This document shows positions 8,138 through 16,674 of a stretch of 64,000 bases of DNA, piece by piece. Under the pieces are notes generated by a model. It had not been told where the DNA came from, searched no databases, and saw only the letters and a list, made by a program, of their open reading frames with translations. The DNA is from CALNBC01 sp040768925 (GTDB taxonomy: Bacteria; Bacillota; Clostridia; Christensenellales; CALWSW01). The position numbers and the translations under genes were made by a program. Location: the NCBI GenBank assembly GCA_040768925.1, contig JAXGLZ010000002.1, positions 186,001 through 250,000 on the forward strand, read 5' to 3'. Position 1 is the stretch's first letter; each line of letters begins with the position of its first letter.

Positions 8138-9103
8138 CTATTTTTCGTCCCGGTCGGGTTCTTTGCCTAAAATCGTGCCGTCCGGTTCGCCGCCGCCCCC
8201 TTCAAAAGAGCCGTTGCGTCCCGCACCCGCTTCTTCCGCGCCGCAGACGTCTTTTGCCGCGGCGTCTTCCGGCTTTGCGTCGATATCAAAATCCCTTGGG
8301 CATTGGGCAAAGTACGGAGCCGCCCCCAAAAGCACCCCTGTGCGCTTTTCCCTGTAATGCCGCCAAACCATGAAAGCGATTCCCGCGGCGAAAAGCAGCG
8401 CGCTCAAAATCTGGGAAACGCGGACGTCGCCCCAATACAGGCTGTCCGTCCTCAACCCTTCGACGAGGGCGCGTTCGAGGGCATAAAGGGTGATGTACCA
8501 CAAAAAGCAGTCTCCGCGGTGTTTGAAGCGTTTGCCCGTTAACATGATGAATGCGAAGATCAGCAGGCACCACGCGGATTCGTAGAAGAAGGTGGCGTAG
8601 TGGATCGTGTTCGTCGCGTCGATCCTCACGGCCAGGGGAAACCACATATGGGCGGGATTCGCGACGGCAACGCCGAAAGCCTCCTGGTTGAAAAAGTTGC
8701 CCCAGCGGCCGATGGCCTGTCCCAGCACCAAAGCGGGGGTCACAATGTCCGCCAGGCTCCAGAAGCTGATCTTTCGGTGCCTGCAAAACAGAATGCCCGC
8801 GATGACGCCGCCGATCACGGCGCCGTAAATCGCAAGGCCGCCCTCCCAAAGCCGGACGATCTTCAAAAGGTCGCCCTTGAACATATCCCATTCGAAAACG
8901 ACGTAATAGAGCCGGGCAAAGATCACCGCCGCGGGGATCGCCCAGATCGCGAAATCGATCAGGTCGTCCTGCTTGACGCCGTAGCGCTTCGCCCGCCGAT
9001 AGCTGAGGACGATGCCGATCAGCACCGACGCGGCGATGAGCACGCCATACCAATAGACGTCCCTCCCAAAAATTGTGAACGCGACCCTGCTTGGGTTGGT
9101 CAT
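8138..9103 (-). CDS. lgt: Prolipoprotein diacylglyceryl transferase
   Basis: Membrane enzyme that transfers diacylglycerol from phosphatidylglycerol to the lipobox cysteine of prelipoproteins. Several transmembrane helices are visible, along with the Lgt signatures GGLAIYGAVIGG (about 87-98) and GQAIGRWGNFFNQE (about 131-144). The core ends near residue 275; the last 45 residues are a charged, low-complexity tail that is longer than usual. The gene has its own near-consensus promoter and a GGAGG site. Several lipoproteins in this window (12104, 32945, 44070, 49977) would be substrates. Confidence 0.95.
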   Translation of the reverse strand: MTNPSRVAFTIFGRDVYWYGVLIAASVLIGIVLSYRRAKRYGVKQDDLIDFAIWAIPAAVIFARLYYVVFEWDMFKGDLLKIVRLWEGGLAIYGAVIGGVIAGILFCRHRKISFWSLADIVTPALVLGQAIGRWGNFFNQEAFGVAVANPAHMWFPLAVRIDATNTIHYATFFYESAWCLLIFAFIMLTGKRFKHRGDCFLWYITLYALERALVEGLRTDSLYWGDVRVSQILSALLFAAGIAFMVWRHYREKRTGVLLGAAPYFAQCPRDFDIDAKPEDAAAKDVCGAEEAGAGRNGSFEGGGGEPDGTILGKEPDRDEK

Positions 9104-9144
9104 GATTAGCCTCCGATCCGTTAAATCGCACCATGTACTTCCCC

Positions 9145-9173
9145 ATAATAAGACCTGGCCGGCCTAAAATCAA
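9145..9173 (-). promoter_or_regulatory. sigma-A promoter of lgt
   Basis: TTGATT (9168-9173), 17-nt spacer, TATTAT (9145-9150) on the minus strand, about 42 nt upstream of the lgt start. Confidence 0.75.
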
Positions 9174-9351
9174 GCTTTGGAAGCCATTTATTCCCTCGGC
9201 AAGCCGGAGGCGAATCCGCACAGCCTGTACATAGCGGATCATTTTTGTCTTTTTCGTCTTTCGTCTATCGTCCCTCCGCGCGGGGGGCGGTCAGGTCTGA
9301 TGTCGGCCGTTTTGTGCGGTCAAACCATTCCAACCCACGCCCGCCAGGCGC

Positions 9352-11010
9352 TTACTGCTCGAAAGAGCCGCCGCCGATGAACTCCCTCAGGATCGAGGTC
9401 CGCGGAATTTCACATTCATCCTCGGGATTCGGGTCCACAAAATACTTCAGCAGCTTTGCCAGATAGTTCGCCTCGATGAAGTTCGGGCTGTCCTGGCTGA
9501 CCTCCTTCAAAAGGGGGATCGCGCGCTTTTTCAGGAAAAGCAGCTCGTACACAAGGGTGGAATTGAACATGACGTCGCACTGCTCCTGATAGGGGAAAAT
9601 CCAGCGGTCCTCCCCTTCCCGCACGCTGGTCCACATCCCGAGGGTCCGCTCGGCGGACATCCCCCGGTGCAGATGGTCGCGCACCAACCTGCGGATGAAC
9701 CGCGCGTTGGAGGTGGAGATCCTGTCGTGGGAATCGAGGTTAAGCTGGGTCAGCGCGCTGATGTATACCTTGAATTTATCGTCCCGGTCCACCGTTTCGG
9801 ACATGGCGTCGTTCAGCCCGTGGATCCCCTCAATCATCAGGATCTGATCGGGCAGCAGCTTCATCACCTTGCCGGGGACGCTCTTTTTTGATTTGAAGTC
9901 AAAGCGCGGGGTCTGAACCTCTTTCCCTTCCAGCAGTTCGCAAAGATGCTGGTTGAAGAGCGGAACGTCCAGGGCGTTGATGTCCTCCAGGTCATACGTT
10001 CCGTCCGGCCGCGGCTTCAGGGTGCTGCGCTCCCTATAGTAATTATCCAAAGAAATCATCGCCGTTTTGCGTTCCGCCGCCCGCAGCTGGACGGACAGCC
10101 TTTGGGTAAACGTTGTTTTTCCGGAGGAGGACGGCCCGGCCACCAGCACGATCCGCCGCTTTTCCCGCGCGATCCTCGACGCGATCTCCGAGATCGTGCG
10201 CTCGTGCAGCGCTTCGTTCACCCTGATGAAATCCCGCAGCTGCCCGCTGTCCACCAGATCGTTGAGGTCCGGGACCGTTCCGACGCCCAGAATGTCCGCC
10301 CAGCGCTCGCTCTGGCGGAAAACATGGGCCAGCTTCGGGCTCGGGGTAAAGCGCAGCTCGCCCCGGGGTTCCTTTTGCCTGGGGTACAGCAGCACAAAGC
10401 CCGGAGGCGTCATGACCAGGGCAAAGCGGCCGACGTATCCCGTGGAGGGCGGCATGTGCCCAAAGAAATATTCCGAAACCCCGCCGCAGGAATAGACCTT
10501 AAAGACCGCGTCCTCCCTGTGGCGCAGGAGGCGGGCCTTGTCGGTATTGCCTTCCGCCCGGTAAAAGGCGATGGCCTCCTCCCTGCTGATCAGGCGGCGG
10601 ATGAAGGGCTCATCCTTTTCACAGATCCTGCGCATTTCCCTTTCGATCCGCTCGAGGTCAAAGGGGGAGAATTCCTCCTCTTCCCCATGGATTTCGCAAT
10701 AGATCCCCTCGTTCATCGCGTGCTCGATCGAAAGCCTGCTTTCCGGCATCGTTCTTTTGACCGCCTGAACGAGCACGTGCAGCAGCCCGCGCAGATAAAC
10801 GTCGTTCCCGGTTTTGTCGCCGGGGGTCAGAAGCTGGATATCCTCCCCGCCGGCCGGCTTGTATGAAAGCTCCTTTACGGAGTTGTTGACCAAAGCGGCG
10901 ACGACGGGCAGCGGGGAACCGGGCCCGCTCTCCCCGATCAGCGAAACCAAAGACTCGCCAACGCTGCAGGATGCTTCCGCGCCGTTTCGCTTGAATGTTA
11001 CGATTTCCAT
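9352..11010 (-). CDS. Nucleoside (uridine-type) kinase with TGS/ThrRS-like N-terminal domains
   Basis: A 552-aa fusion. Residues 1-65 look like a TGS domain; about 70-250 resemble the editing-type second domain of threonyl-tRNA synthetase (EHAMNEGIYCEIHG, then FIRRLISREEAIAFY); about 285-480 is a uridine kinase/phosphoribulokinase-like P-loop domain with VAGPSSSGKTTF and SLDNYYR. Such fusions are known in Clostridia and Thermotogae and are annotated as nucleoside kinase; the role of the front half is not established. The ATG at 11010 has a strong GGAGG site; an in-frame upstream start lacks one. Cytosolic. Substrate not determinable from sequence. Confidence 0.85.
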   Translation of the reverse strand: MEIVTFKRNGAEASCSVGESLVSLIGESGPGSPLPVVAALVNNSVKELSYKPAGGEDIQLLTPGDKTGNDVYLRGLLHVLVQAVKRTMPESRLSIEHAMNEGIYCEIHGEEEEFSPFDLERIEREMRRICEKDEPFIRRLISREEAIAFYRAEGNTDKARLLRHREDAVFKVYSCGGVSEYFFGHMPPSTGYVGRFALVMTPPGFVLLYPRQKEPRGELRFTPSPKLAHVFRQSERWADILGVGTVPDLNDLVDSGQLRDFIRVNEALHERTISEIASRIAREKRRIVLVAGPSSSGKTTFTQRLSVQLRAAERKTAMISLDNYYRERSTLKPRPDGTYDLEDINALDVPLFNQHLCELLEGKEVQTPRFDFKSKKSVPGKVMKLLPDQILMIEGIHGLNDAMSETVDRDDKFKVYISALTQLNLDSHDRISTSNARFIRRLVRDHLHRGMSAERTLGMWTSVREGEDRWIFPYQEQCDVMFNSTLVYELLFLKKRAIPLLKEVSQDSPNFIEANYLAKLLKYFVDPNPEDECEIPRTSILREFIGGGSFEQ

Positions 11011-11087
11011 GTGAACCCTCCTCGGTTTGCTTTGATCCATTATACACTTTTCTCATTTATTGTGCGACTTTTTTACAGTCCAGCCGA

Positions 11088-11131
11088 ATAAAAAGAAGCC
11101 CGCCCTTTTGCGGCGGGTTCAGGGCTTCTTG
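11088..11131 (-). terminator. Intrinsic terminator of the HAD hydrolase gene
   Basis: AAGAAGCCC/GGGCTTCTT with an inner CGCC/GGCG stem, followed on the minus strand by TTTTTATT. It begins 2 nt past the stop. Confidence 0.85.
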
Positions 11132-11132
11132 G

Positions 11133-11927
11133 TCAGCTGAGAACAAACTTTTCGATTACGTCCGCAACGCCGCAATCGTTGTTCGAAGGCGCGATGTAAT
11201 CCGCCGCCGCTTTTGCGCCGGCTGTGCCGTTCGCCATGCAGACCCCCAGCCCGGCGGCCCTGATCATGGAAACATCCGAATCCGTGTCGCCAATGGCGAT
11301 CACCTGCTTTGCGTCAAGACCGCGAAGCTCCGCCACGGTAAGCAGGGCGGTTCCTTTTACAATGCCCTTTGACGTAATATCTATCACGTTTTTGTCCGCG
11401 ATCTGGACCTCCGTCCGGTCGCCGATGCGATCGTGCAGCGCGTCCGCCGCGGATTTGATGATCTTGGGGTCGATCATCACGGTGCCCTTGTTGAAGGCCA
11501 ATCCGTGGTCGGACCCGTAGTCCAGTATTATTCCCGGGAAACCGATATAATTCTCAGTAACGCGGGAGGTTTCGCACACTTTTTCGTAGTAATAATCCAT
11601 TCCCGAAAAAGAGAACCAGAACCAGCCGTTTTTTCTGCAGCAATCCGCCATGTCAAAGACCACGTCCGGCGCAAGAAGGGCTTCGTACAGCGTTTCGCCG
11701 CCGGGGTAACGACTGATCAAAGCACCGCCCGCGGACAGTATGAGCCCCTCGATCCCCGCCAACTCCATGATCCGGGCTGCCGCCCGATACGGCCTGCCGG
11801 TCGCGATCATGACTTCCGCCCCGGCGTTTATCGCGGCTTGCATCGCCTCGATGTTCCTTTTCGGCAGTTTCCTCTCGTCGGTCACTAGGGTTCCGTCAAT
11901 GTCTATCGCGATCAGCTTATACGCCAT
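11133..11927 (-). CDS. Cof-type HAD-superfamily phosphatase
   Basis: A 264-aa HAD hydrolase. Motif I is DIDGTLVTDERKLP near residues 8-21, the Cof cap domain is in the middle, and motif IV is IGDTDSDVSMIRAAG near the C-terminus, where family members usually have GDxxND. These enzymes dephosphorylate sugar phosphates, FMN or PLP; substrate cannot be assigned. The ATG at 11927 follows GGGGGGAGA; longer in-frame starts overlap the promoter. Monocistronic, between its own promoter and terminator. Confidence 0.88.
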   Translation of the reverse strand: MAYKLIAIDIDGTLVTDERKLPKRNIEAMQAAINAGAEVMIATGRPYRAAARIMELAGIEGLILSAGGALISRYPGGETLYEALLAPDVVFDMADCCRKNGWFWFSFSGMDYYYEKVCETSRVTENYIGFPGIILDYGSDHGLAFNKGTVMIDPKIIKSAADALHDRIGDRTEVQIADKNVIDITSKGIVKGTALLTVAELRGLDAKQVIAIGDTDSDVSMIRAAGLGVCMANGTAGAKAAADYIAPSNNDCGVADVIEKFVLS

Positions 11928-11961
11928 ATTCTCCCCCCTCATAATATGTATGTACATGTTC

Positions 11962-11990
11962 ATTATAGTTTTCCCCGGACCCCCTGTCAA
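11962..11990 (-). promoter_or_regulatory. Perfect consensus sigma-A promoter
   Basis: TTGACA (11985-11990), 17 nt, TATAAT (11962-11967) on the minus strand, driving the HAD phosphatase. Confidence 0.88.
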
Positions 11991-12044
11991 TAAATCCCTG
12001 CTTCTTTCTTCATCGTTTATTCACCGATGCCGGCGCCGGCGCGC

Positions 12045-12073
12045 TTTACATCGCAGAGGCTTCATGAGATAAT
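12045..12073 (+). promoter_or_regulatory. sigma-A promoter of the GerMN-like lipoprotein gene
   Basis: TTTACA (12045-12050), 17 nt, GATAAT (12068-12073). The start codon lies about 30 nt downstream. Confidence 0.65.
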
Positions 12074-12103
12074 ATCCGTGTCTTGAATCGCGGAGGAAGA
12101 GCT

Positions 12104-13285
12104 GTGTTAAACCGGCGAAAATTCAGTGCATTAACCGCATACGCGCTTTCCGCGCTGCTTCTTTGGGGCTGCGTTTCTTCGGATTTTCCCGTCGAAACGC
12201 CGGCGAATTCCCCCACCGCTTCGGAGGAGACGCCCTCGCCGACGCCAATCGCCGATTTGACCCCTTCGCCGACTCCGGACCTTACCCCCACGCCTTCCCC
12301 TTCGCCGCCCACCCCTTCGCCGACCCCCACCGTTTATCAAATCACCGATTTTCTGCCGACGGACGATCTGCACATCCGCTATGAATCCAGGCTTTCCGGC
12401 GAAAAGATCCAAACCTATGTCGAATACACCGGCGAGGATGAATCCGCCCGCGCGGTGCAGCACAGGGTTATTTCCGACGCTTCCGGCAGCCCGAAGGTCC
12501 GCGTGACCCGCTGTGAAAACGGGCGGATCACCGTCACTTATCAAAAAAGCGGGGTGGGCTACACCTATCGCTTTTTGGATTATGCGAACAACTGCGAAGA
12601 CATCCTTCTGATGGACCCGGTGGAAATCGGGAATTCCTGGCCAATCAGCGGCGGAACGCGATCGATCACCGCGGTGGACCATATCATCGATCTTCCCATC
12701 GGTTCCTACCGCGCCATCGAGGTCACGACCAGCTATGATTCCGGTGTCAAAACCCTTCAGTACTACGTTCCGGACATCGGGCTGGTTGCGGAATACACCC
12801 TGGAAAACGGCGAATACACCGAATCTTTCGAGGTGACGCTGCTTTCCACTGACCAGGGTTTTTCCCAGCTCATCCGCTTCTATTACGCCCAGCCGGGCAG
12901 CGACTCCGTCCGGTATGAAAACCGCTCGGTCAACATCAAGCCGAATTCCTCCATGGGCTCGCGTTTTGTCAACCAGTTCCGCACCGTGCCGTCCGGCAAA
13001 GGGCTGCTCGCGTTGGACGATCTTTCGGTCAAATCCATCCGGCTGGACGGCAAGGGCTATGTCCACGTGGATTTTTCCTCTTCCCTGACCAAGATCGTGT
13101 CCTCTGTCGGCAGGGCCACCGAAAGCCTGATCCTGATCGCCCTGACCAACACCTTCTGCGAATATTACCAGACGGACAGGCTTTATATTACCATCGCCGG
13201 CGATCAGTACGAATCGCCCTACCGCTTCTATATGGAGGGCGACTACCTTTCCCCGGATTCGCGCAGGGCGAAGGCCCTCGGCTGA
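12104..13285 (+). CDS. Lipoprotein with Pro/Thr/Ser linker and C-terminal GerMN-like domain
   Basis: A 393-aa exported lipoprotein. Basic start (LNRRKF), hydrophobic h-region and lipobox LLLWGC put the lipidated Cys near residue 22. A proline-threonine-serine linker of about 55 residues follows (PTPSPSPPTPSPTPT), then a beta-rich domain, and a C-terminal segment (about 300-390) that resembles GerMN, including YVHVDFSSS and LTNTFCEY. I chose the GTG at 12104 because GGAGG sits 7 nt upstream; a TTG at 12083 would place that site inside the gene. The middle domain is unrecognised. Probably wall- or spore-surface-associated, but this is inference. Confidence 0.7.
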   Translation: MLNRRKFSALTAYALSALLLWGCVSSDFPVETPANSPTASEETPSPTPIADLTPSPTPDLTPTPSPSPPTPSPTPTVYQITDFLPTDDLHIRYESRLSGEKIQTYVEYTGEDESARAVQHRVISDASGSPKVRVTRCENGRITVTYQKSGVGYTYRFLDYANNCEDILLMDPVEIGNSWPISGGTRSITAVDHIIDLPIGSYRAIEVTTSYDSGVKTLQYYVPDIGLVAEYTLENGEYTESFEVTLLSTDQGFSQLIRFYYAQPGSDSVRYENRSVNIKPNSSMGSRFVNQFRTVPSGKGLLALDDLSVKSIRLDGKGYVHVDFSSSLTKIVSSVGRATESLILIALTNTFCEYYQTDRLYITIAGDQYESPYRFYMEGDYLSPDSRRAKALG

Positions 13286-13303
13286 ACAGGTTCGCGGGAT
13301 ATC

Positions 13304-13334
13304 AAAAGCTGCCGATCGTTCGCGGCAGCTTTTT
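13304..13334. terminator. Bidirectional intrinsic terminator
   Basis: AAAAGCTGCC/GGCAGCTTTT stem with T-runs on both strands, placed between the convergent lipoprotein gene and coaBC. Confidence 0.9.
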
Positions 13335-13376
13335 GCTTATCTTCACCTTTTCCTGTGGGGTCCGCGGGTTTTGGGA

Positions 13377-14594
13377 TTACCGGTCCCCGTTCCCTTCCCT
13401 TGTTTTCATGATCTTGAAAACCTCGTCGAGGACGCGGTCCGCCACGGCGCGCTTGGTTCCGGAGTATTCCGTGAAGCTCCCGTCCGCAAGATAGACGGTC
13501 ACGCTGTTCGTGTCCGTTCCGAAGCCGGCGTCCGCCCGGGAAACGTCGTTCGCGACGATCAGGTCGAGGTTCTTTCTGCGCAGTTTTTCAACGGCGTAAG
13601 CCCCGAGTTCTTTGGTTTCCGCCGCAAAGCCGCAAAGCACCCGGTCTCCCTTGATTTCGCCCAAGGAAGCGAGGATGTCCGGCGTTTTTTTCAGCGTCAG
13701 GGTCATTCCGTCGGCTTCAGTTTTTTTGATTTTGTCGCCCGAATATTTCTGCGGCGTAAAATCCGCGGGCGCGGCGGCCTTGATGGCGCAGTCGCAGCCC
13801 TCGAACTCTGCGGTCACGGCTTTTTGCATATCCAGAGTGGAAAGGACGTTTACCACCCTGATCCCCGCCGGCGGCGCAAGGTTCACCGGGCCGGAAACCA
13901 GCACGACCGAAGCCCCCCGGTCCCTGGCGGCTTCGGCGAGGGCGTAGCCCATTTTCCCGGTAGAGCGGTTGGTCAGAAAGCGGACGGGGTCGATCATTTC
14001 CCTGGTGGGCCCGGCGGTCACCAGCACCCGCTTCCCCTCAAAATCCTTTTTCGGGAAAAGGGCTGCCAAAATGGCGGAAACGAGAGAATCCACCTCCGCC
14101 AGCTTGCCCACGCCCACGTCGCCGCAGGCCAGCAGCCCCTCGGCGGGCTCCACAAAAACGCAGCCCCGCTCTTTCAGCAGCTTTATATTCGCGGCGTTTG
14201 CGGCAGAAAGGTACATCGCGCTGTTCATCGCAGGGGCGATCAGCACCGGAGCGGTCACCGCCATGGCCACGGTGGTCAGCATATCGTCCGCGATCCCGTG
14301 GGCGTATTTGCCGATAAAATTGGCGGAAGCGGGCATGATTGCAAACACATCCGCCCGCTTGGCAAGGGAGATATGCTCGACCTCATAGGGCCGCTCCCTG
14401 GAAAAAAGACCGGTGGCCACCGGATTTTTGGTAATGGTTTCGAAAGTCAGCGGCGTGACAAAACGGGCGGCGGATTTTGTCATCACCACCGCCACGTCCA
14501 ATTCCTTTTTGACCAGGGCGGAGGCAAGCTCCACCGCCTTAAACGCGGCGATCGAGCCCGTCACCCCCAAAAGGACGGTCTTTTTGCCGTTCAT
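13377..14594 (-). CDS. coaBC: Bifunctional phosphopantothenoylcysteine decarboxylase / phosphopantothenate--cysteine ligase
   Basis: Catalyses two steps of coenzyme A synthesis. The N-terminal flavoprotein (CoaC, about 1-185) shows GVTGSIAAFKAVEL, PAMNSAMY and the active-site cysteine in LACGDVGVGKLAE. The C-terminal CoaB (about 190-400) has VLVTAGPTREMIDPVRFLTNRS and the AADF motif. 405 aa is typical. Its ATG overlaps the rpoZ stop (TGATG), which suggests translational coupling. Last gene of the yicC-remA-gmk-rpoZ-coaBC operon; priA and def, often next, are absent here. Confidence 0.97.
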   Translation of the reverse strand: MNGKKTVLLGVTGSIAAFKAVELASALVKKELDVAVVMTKSAARFVTPLTFETITKNPVATGLFSRERPYEVEHISLAKRADVFAIMPASANFIGKYAHGIADDMLTTVAMAVTAPVLIAPAMNSAMYLSAANAANIKLLKERGCVFVEPAEGLLACGDVGVGKLAEVDSLVSAILAALFPKKDFEGKRVLVTAGPTREMIDPVRFLTNRSTGKMGYALAEAARDRGASVVLVSGPVNLAPPAGIRVVNVLSTLDMQKAVTAEFEGCDCAIKAAAPADFTPQKYSGDKIKKTEADGMTLTLKKTPDILASLGEIKGDRVLCGFAAETKELGAYAVEKLRRKNLDLIVANDVSRADAGFGTDTNSVTVYLADGSFTEYSGTKRAVADRVLDEVFKIMKTREGNGDR

Positions 14595-14794
14595 CACTTG
14601 CTTTCTTCCTGCCGTTCATACAGGATCCGGCCTTCGAGCAGATCGTCCACCGCGGCGGTCACGGGCTTGAATTCAACGTCCGCCGATTTGTCCGGATGCT
14701 CGACGATCTCCCTCGCGCGGCTCGCCACCACGCTCACCAGCGTATAGCGGCTGTCCACCTTTTCCATCAGCTTGTTAAGCGGGGCGTGTATCAT
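14594..14794 (-). CDS. rpoZ: DNA-directed RNA polymerase omega subunit
   Basis: A 66-aa omega subunit that helps fold and assemble the beta-prime subunit. It shows the typical IHAPLNKLMEKVDSRYTLV start and a VVASRAREI helix. The ATG at 14794 has GGAGG 7 nt upstream; the in-frame TTG six bases earlier is too close to that site. It starts 2 nt after the gmk stop and overlaps coaBC, a classic conserved arrangement. Confidence 0.95.
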   Translation of the reverse strand: MIHAPLNKLMEKVDSRYTLVSVVASRAREIVEHPDKSADVEFKPVTAAVDDLLEGRILYERQEESK

Positions 14795-14796
14795 GT

Positions 14797-15411
14797 TCAA
14801 TCCTCCATCAATTCTTCCAGCAATTCGGCGTTGCGGCTAATTTTGCTTTTTTCCGCGGTCATGATGGCCTCGATGGTCTTGACCGCTTTCTCGACATTGT
14901 CGTTGATGATGACGTAGTCGTATTTTCCCATCATGCGCATTTCTTCCAGGGCGGTATTGAGCCGGATCATGCGCGAATCCTCGGATTCGGAAGCGCGGTG
15001 CTCCAGCCTTGCCTTCAGCTCGCCCATGACCGGGGGGGCGACAAAGATCAAAACGGCGTCGGGGTAGGCTTTTTTGACCGACAACGCGCCGTGATAGTCG
15101 ATTTCAAGGATGATATCGTTGCAGGCCCCGGTTTCGTTTACGATATTGGCTTTCGGGGTGCCGTAATAATTCGAATTGAAGAGCAGCACGTGCTCAAGAA
15201 GTTCCCCTTCGCTGATCATGCGCTCGAATTCTTCCCGGGTCTTGAAGAAATAGCTCTTGCCTTCCTCCTCGCCCTGGCGCTTCGCCCTGGTCGTTGCCGA
15301 AACGGACAGCTTGACGCACGGGTTCCGGTTGATGACGGCCTTGCAAACGGTGCCCTTCCCCACGCCCGAAGGCCCCGAAACCACAAGCAGCAGGCCTTTT
15401 CGTTTTTCCAT
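14797..15411 (-). CDS. gmk: Guanylate kinase
   Basis: Phosphorylates GMP to GDP. The P-loop GPSGVGKGT lies at about residues 11-19, followed by SATTRAKRQGEEEGKSYFF of the GMP-binding region and FVAPPVMGELKARLEHR of the lid; 204 aa, as usual. The start at 15411 (MEKRKGLLL) has GGAGG upstream; a longer frame reading lacks a ribosome site and overlaps remA. Operon member between remA and rpoZ. Confidence 0.97.
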   Translation of the reverse strand: MEKRKGLLLVVSGPSGVGKGTVCKAVINRNPCVKLSVSATTRAKRQGEEEGKSYFFKTREEFERMISEGELLEHVLLFNSNYYGTPKANIVNETGACNDIILEIDYHGALSVKKAYPDAVLIFVAPPVMGELKARLEHRASESEDSRMIRLNTALEEMRMMGKYDYVIINDNVEKAVKTIEAIMTAEKSKISRNAELLEELMED

Positions 15412-15442
15412 CTTGTTCCCTCCGAAAAATAGTTCAAATGGG

Positions 15443-15709
15443 TCAATCCTCGTCGTTCTTTTCCGCGTCCTTGCCAACGGCCCTGTGGGCCACCGTTTCC
15501 GGCTGGACCGGGGAGAGCACGACGTGGTTGCTGTCCATGATGATCACCGCCCGGGTCCTTCTGCCATAGGTGGCGTCGATCAGCCTTCCGGCGTCCCGCG
15601 CCTCCTGAATGATGCGCTTGATGGGGGAGGATTCGGGCTTGACCACAGCAACGACCCTTCCGCCCGCGATGATGTTCCCAAAGCCTATGTTGATCAGCTT
15701 GCTCTGCAT
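15443..15709 (-). CDS. remA: RemA/DUF370 family DNA-binding regulator
   Basis: An 88-aa protein that begins MQSKLINIGFGN and contains IAGGRVVAVVKPESSPIKR, which match RemA. In Bacillus RemA activates matrix and osmoprotection genes; in other Clostridia its role is less clear. It is always found between yicC and gmk, as here. Its C-terminal tail (KDAEKNDED) is acidic and probably disordered. Confidence 0.92.
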   Translation of the reverse strand: MQSKLINIGFGNIIAGGRVVAVVKPESSPIKRIIQEARDAGRLIDATYGRRTRAVIIMDSNHVVLSPVQPETVAHRAVGKDAEKNDED

Positions 15710-15717
15710 GTTTCCAC

Positions 15718-16596
15718 CTATTCTATGTTCTGGACCTGTTCCCGGATTTTTTCGATTTCGGCCTTGCCCTCGATCACGAGGTTCGCGATCTCAAGATCCG
15801 ACGCCTTGGAACCGATGGTATTGATTTCGCGGTTCATTTCCTGAACCAGAAAATCGAGCTTTCTGCCCGTCGCGTCCTTTGACGAAAGCATCTTTTCCAT
15901 TTGAACGAGATGGCTTTTCAGCCTGACCAGTTCCTCGGTGATGCTCGCCCTGTCCGCAAAAAGGGCGACTTCGGTGGCGAGGCGGGCTTCGTCCACAGCC
16001 ACGTCGCCGATGAGCTCCGCGATCCGCTCGCTGAGCCGCGCCTGATAATCCGCCACCACCAGCGGGGCTCGCTCGGCGATCCTGGCGATGAGGGTCTTCA
16101 GGCTTTCGCCCCTTTGCGAAAGGTCTGCGCAAAGGCGCCGGCCTTCCTCTTCCCGCATTTTGGCCAGTTCGCCCGCCGCTCTTTGCGCGGCCTCCGCCGC
16201 CATCCGCACAAGGGCGGCCTGGTCTTCTTCCGCCTCGGCGACGGTCAGCACGTCCGGATACCTGAGCGCCGCGGAAAGGGTGACGTCGCAGGGGAGATTC
16301 GCGGCCTCTGCCGCCTCCATCCCCGCTTCGATATAGGCGAGCAGCAGGGTTTTATCCACGCTGACTGTGCGGGCGTCGCTCCTGCCGTTCTTATAGTTCA
16401 CAAAAACGTCCACATGCCCCCGGGAAAGTTTTTCAGACAGCGCCTTGCGGATCGCGTCCTCAGCAAAGCTGACCGACCGGGGCAGACGGATCGAAATATC
16501 CAGAAAACGGTGGTTCACGCTTTTTAATTCGACGGTGAGCTCCCGGCCGTCCTGAATCGAAACGGCCCGGCCGAAACCCGTCATGCTGTTTGCCAA
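15718..16596 (-). CDS. yicC: YicC family endoribonuclease
   Basis: A 292-aa protein with the conserved N-terminal SMTGFGRA and C-terminal EMNREINTIGSKASDLE signatures of YicC. Members are reported to be RNases acting on structured RNAs and small RNAs. The TTG start at 16596 is supported by AGGAGG 7 nt upstream and by the usual family N-terminus. First gene of the yicC-remA-gmk-rpoZ-coaBC operon, read from the promoter at 16646-16674. Confidence 0.93.
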   Translation of the reverse strand: MANSMTGFGRAVSIQDGRELTVELKSVNHRFLDISIRLPRSVSFAEDAIRKALSEKLSRGHVDVFVNYKNGRSDARTVSVDKTLLLAYIEAGMEAAEAANLPCDVTLSAALRYPDVLTVAEAEEDQAALVRMAAEAAQRAAGELAKMREEEGRRLCADLSQRGESLKTLIARIAERAPLVVADYQARLSERIAELIGDVAVDEARLATEVALFADRASITEELVRLKSHLVQMEKMLSSKDATGRKLDFLVQEMNREINTIGSKASDLEIANLVIEGKAEIEKIREQVQNIE

Positions 16597-16645
16597 AATG
16601 CGCCCTCCTGTCCATCTTCGCCAAGCGATTTTTCCATTATTTTAT

Positions 16646-16674
16646 AGTATAACACGTCATAGAAGCTTCAACAA
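16646..16674 (-). promoter_or_regulatory. sigma-A promoter of the yicC operon
   Basis: TTGTTG (16669-16674), 17 nt, TATACT (16646-16651) on the minus strand. The -35 lies inside the 3' end of the upstream gene. Confidence 0.65.
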
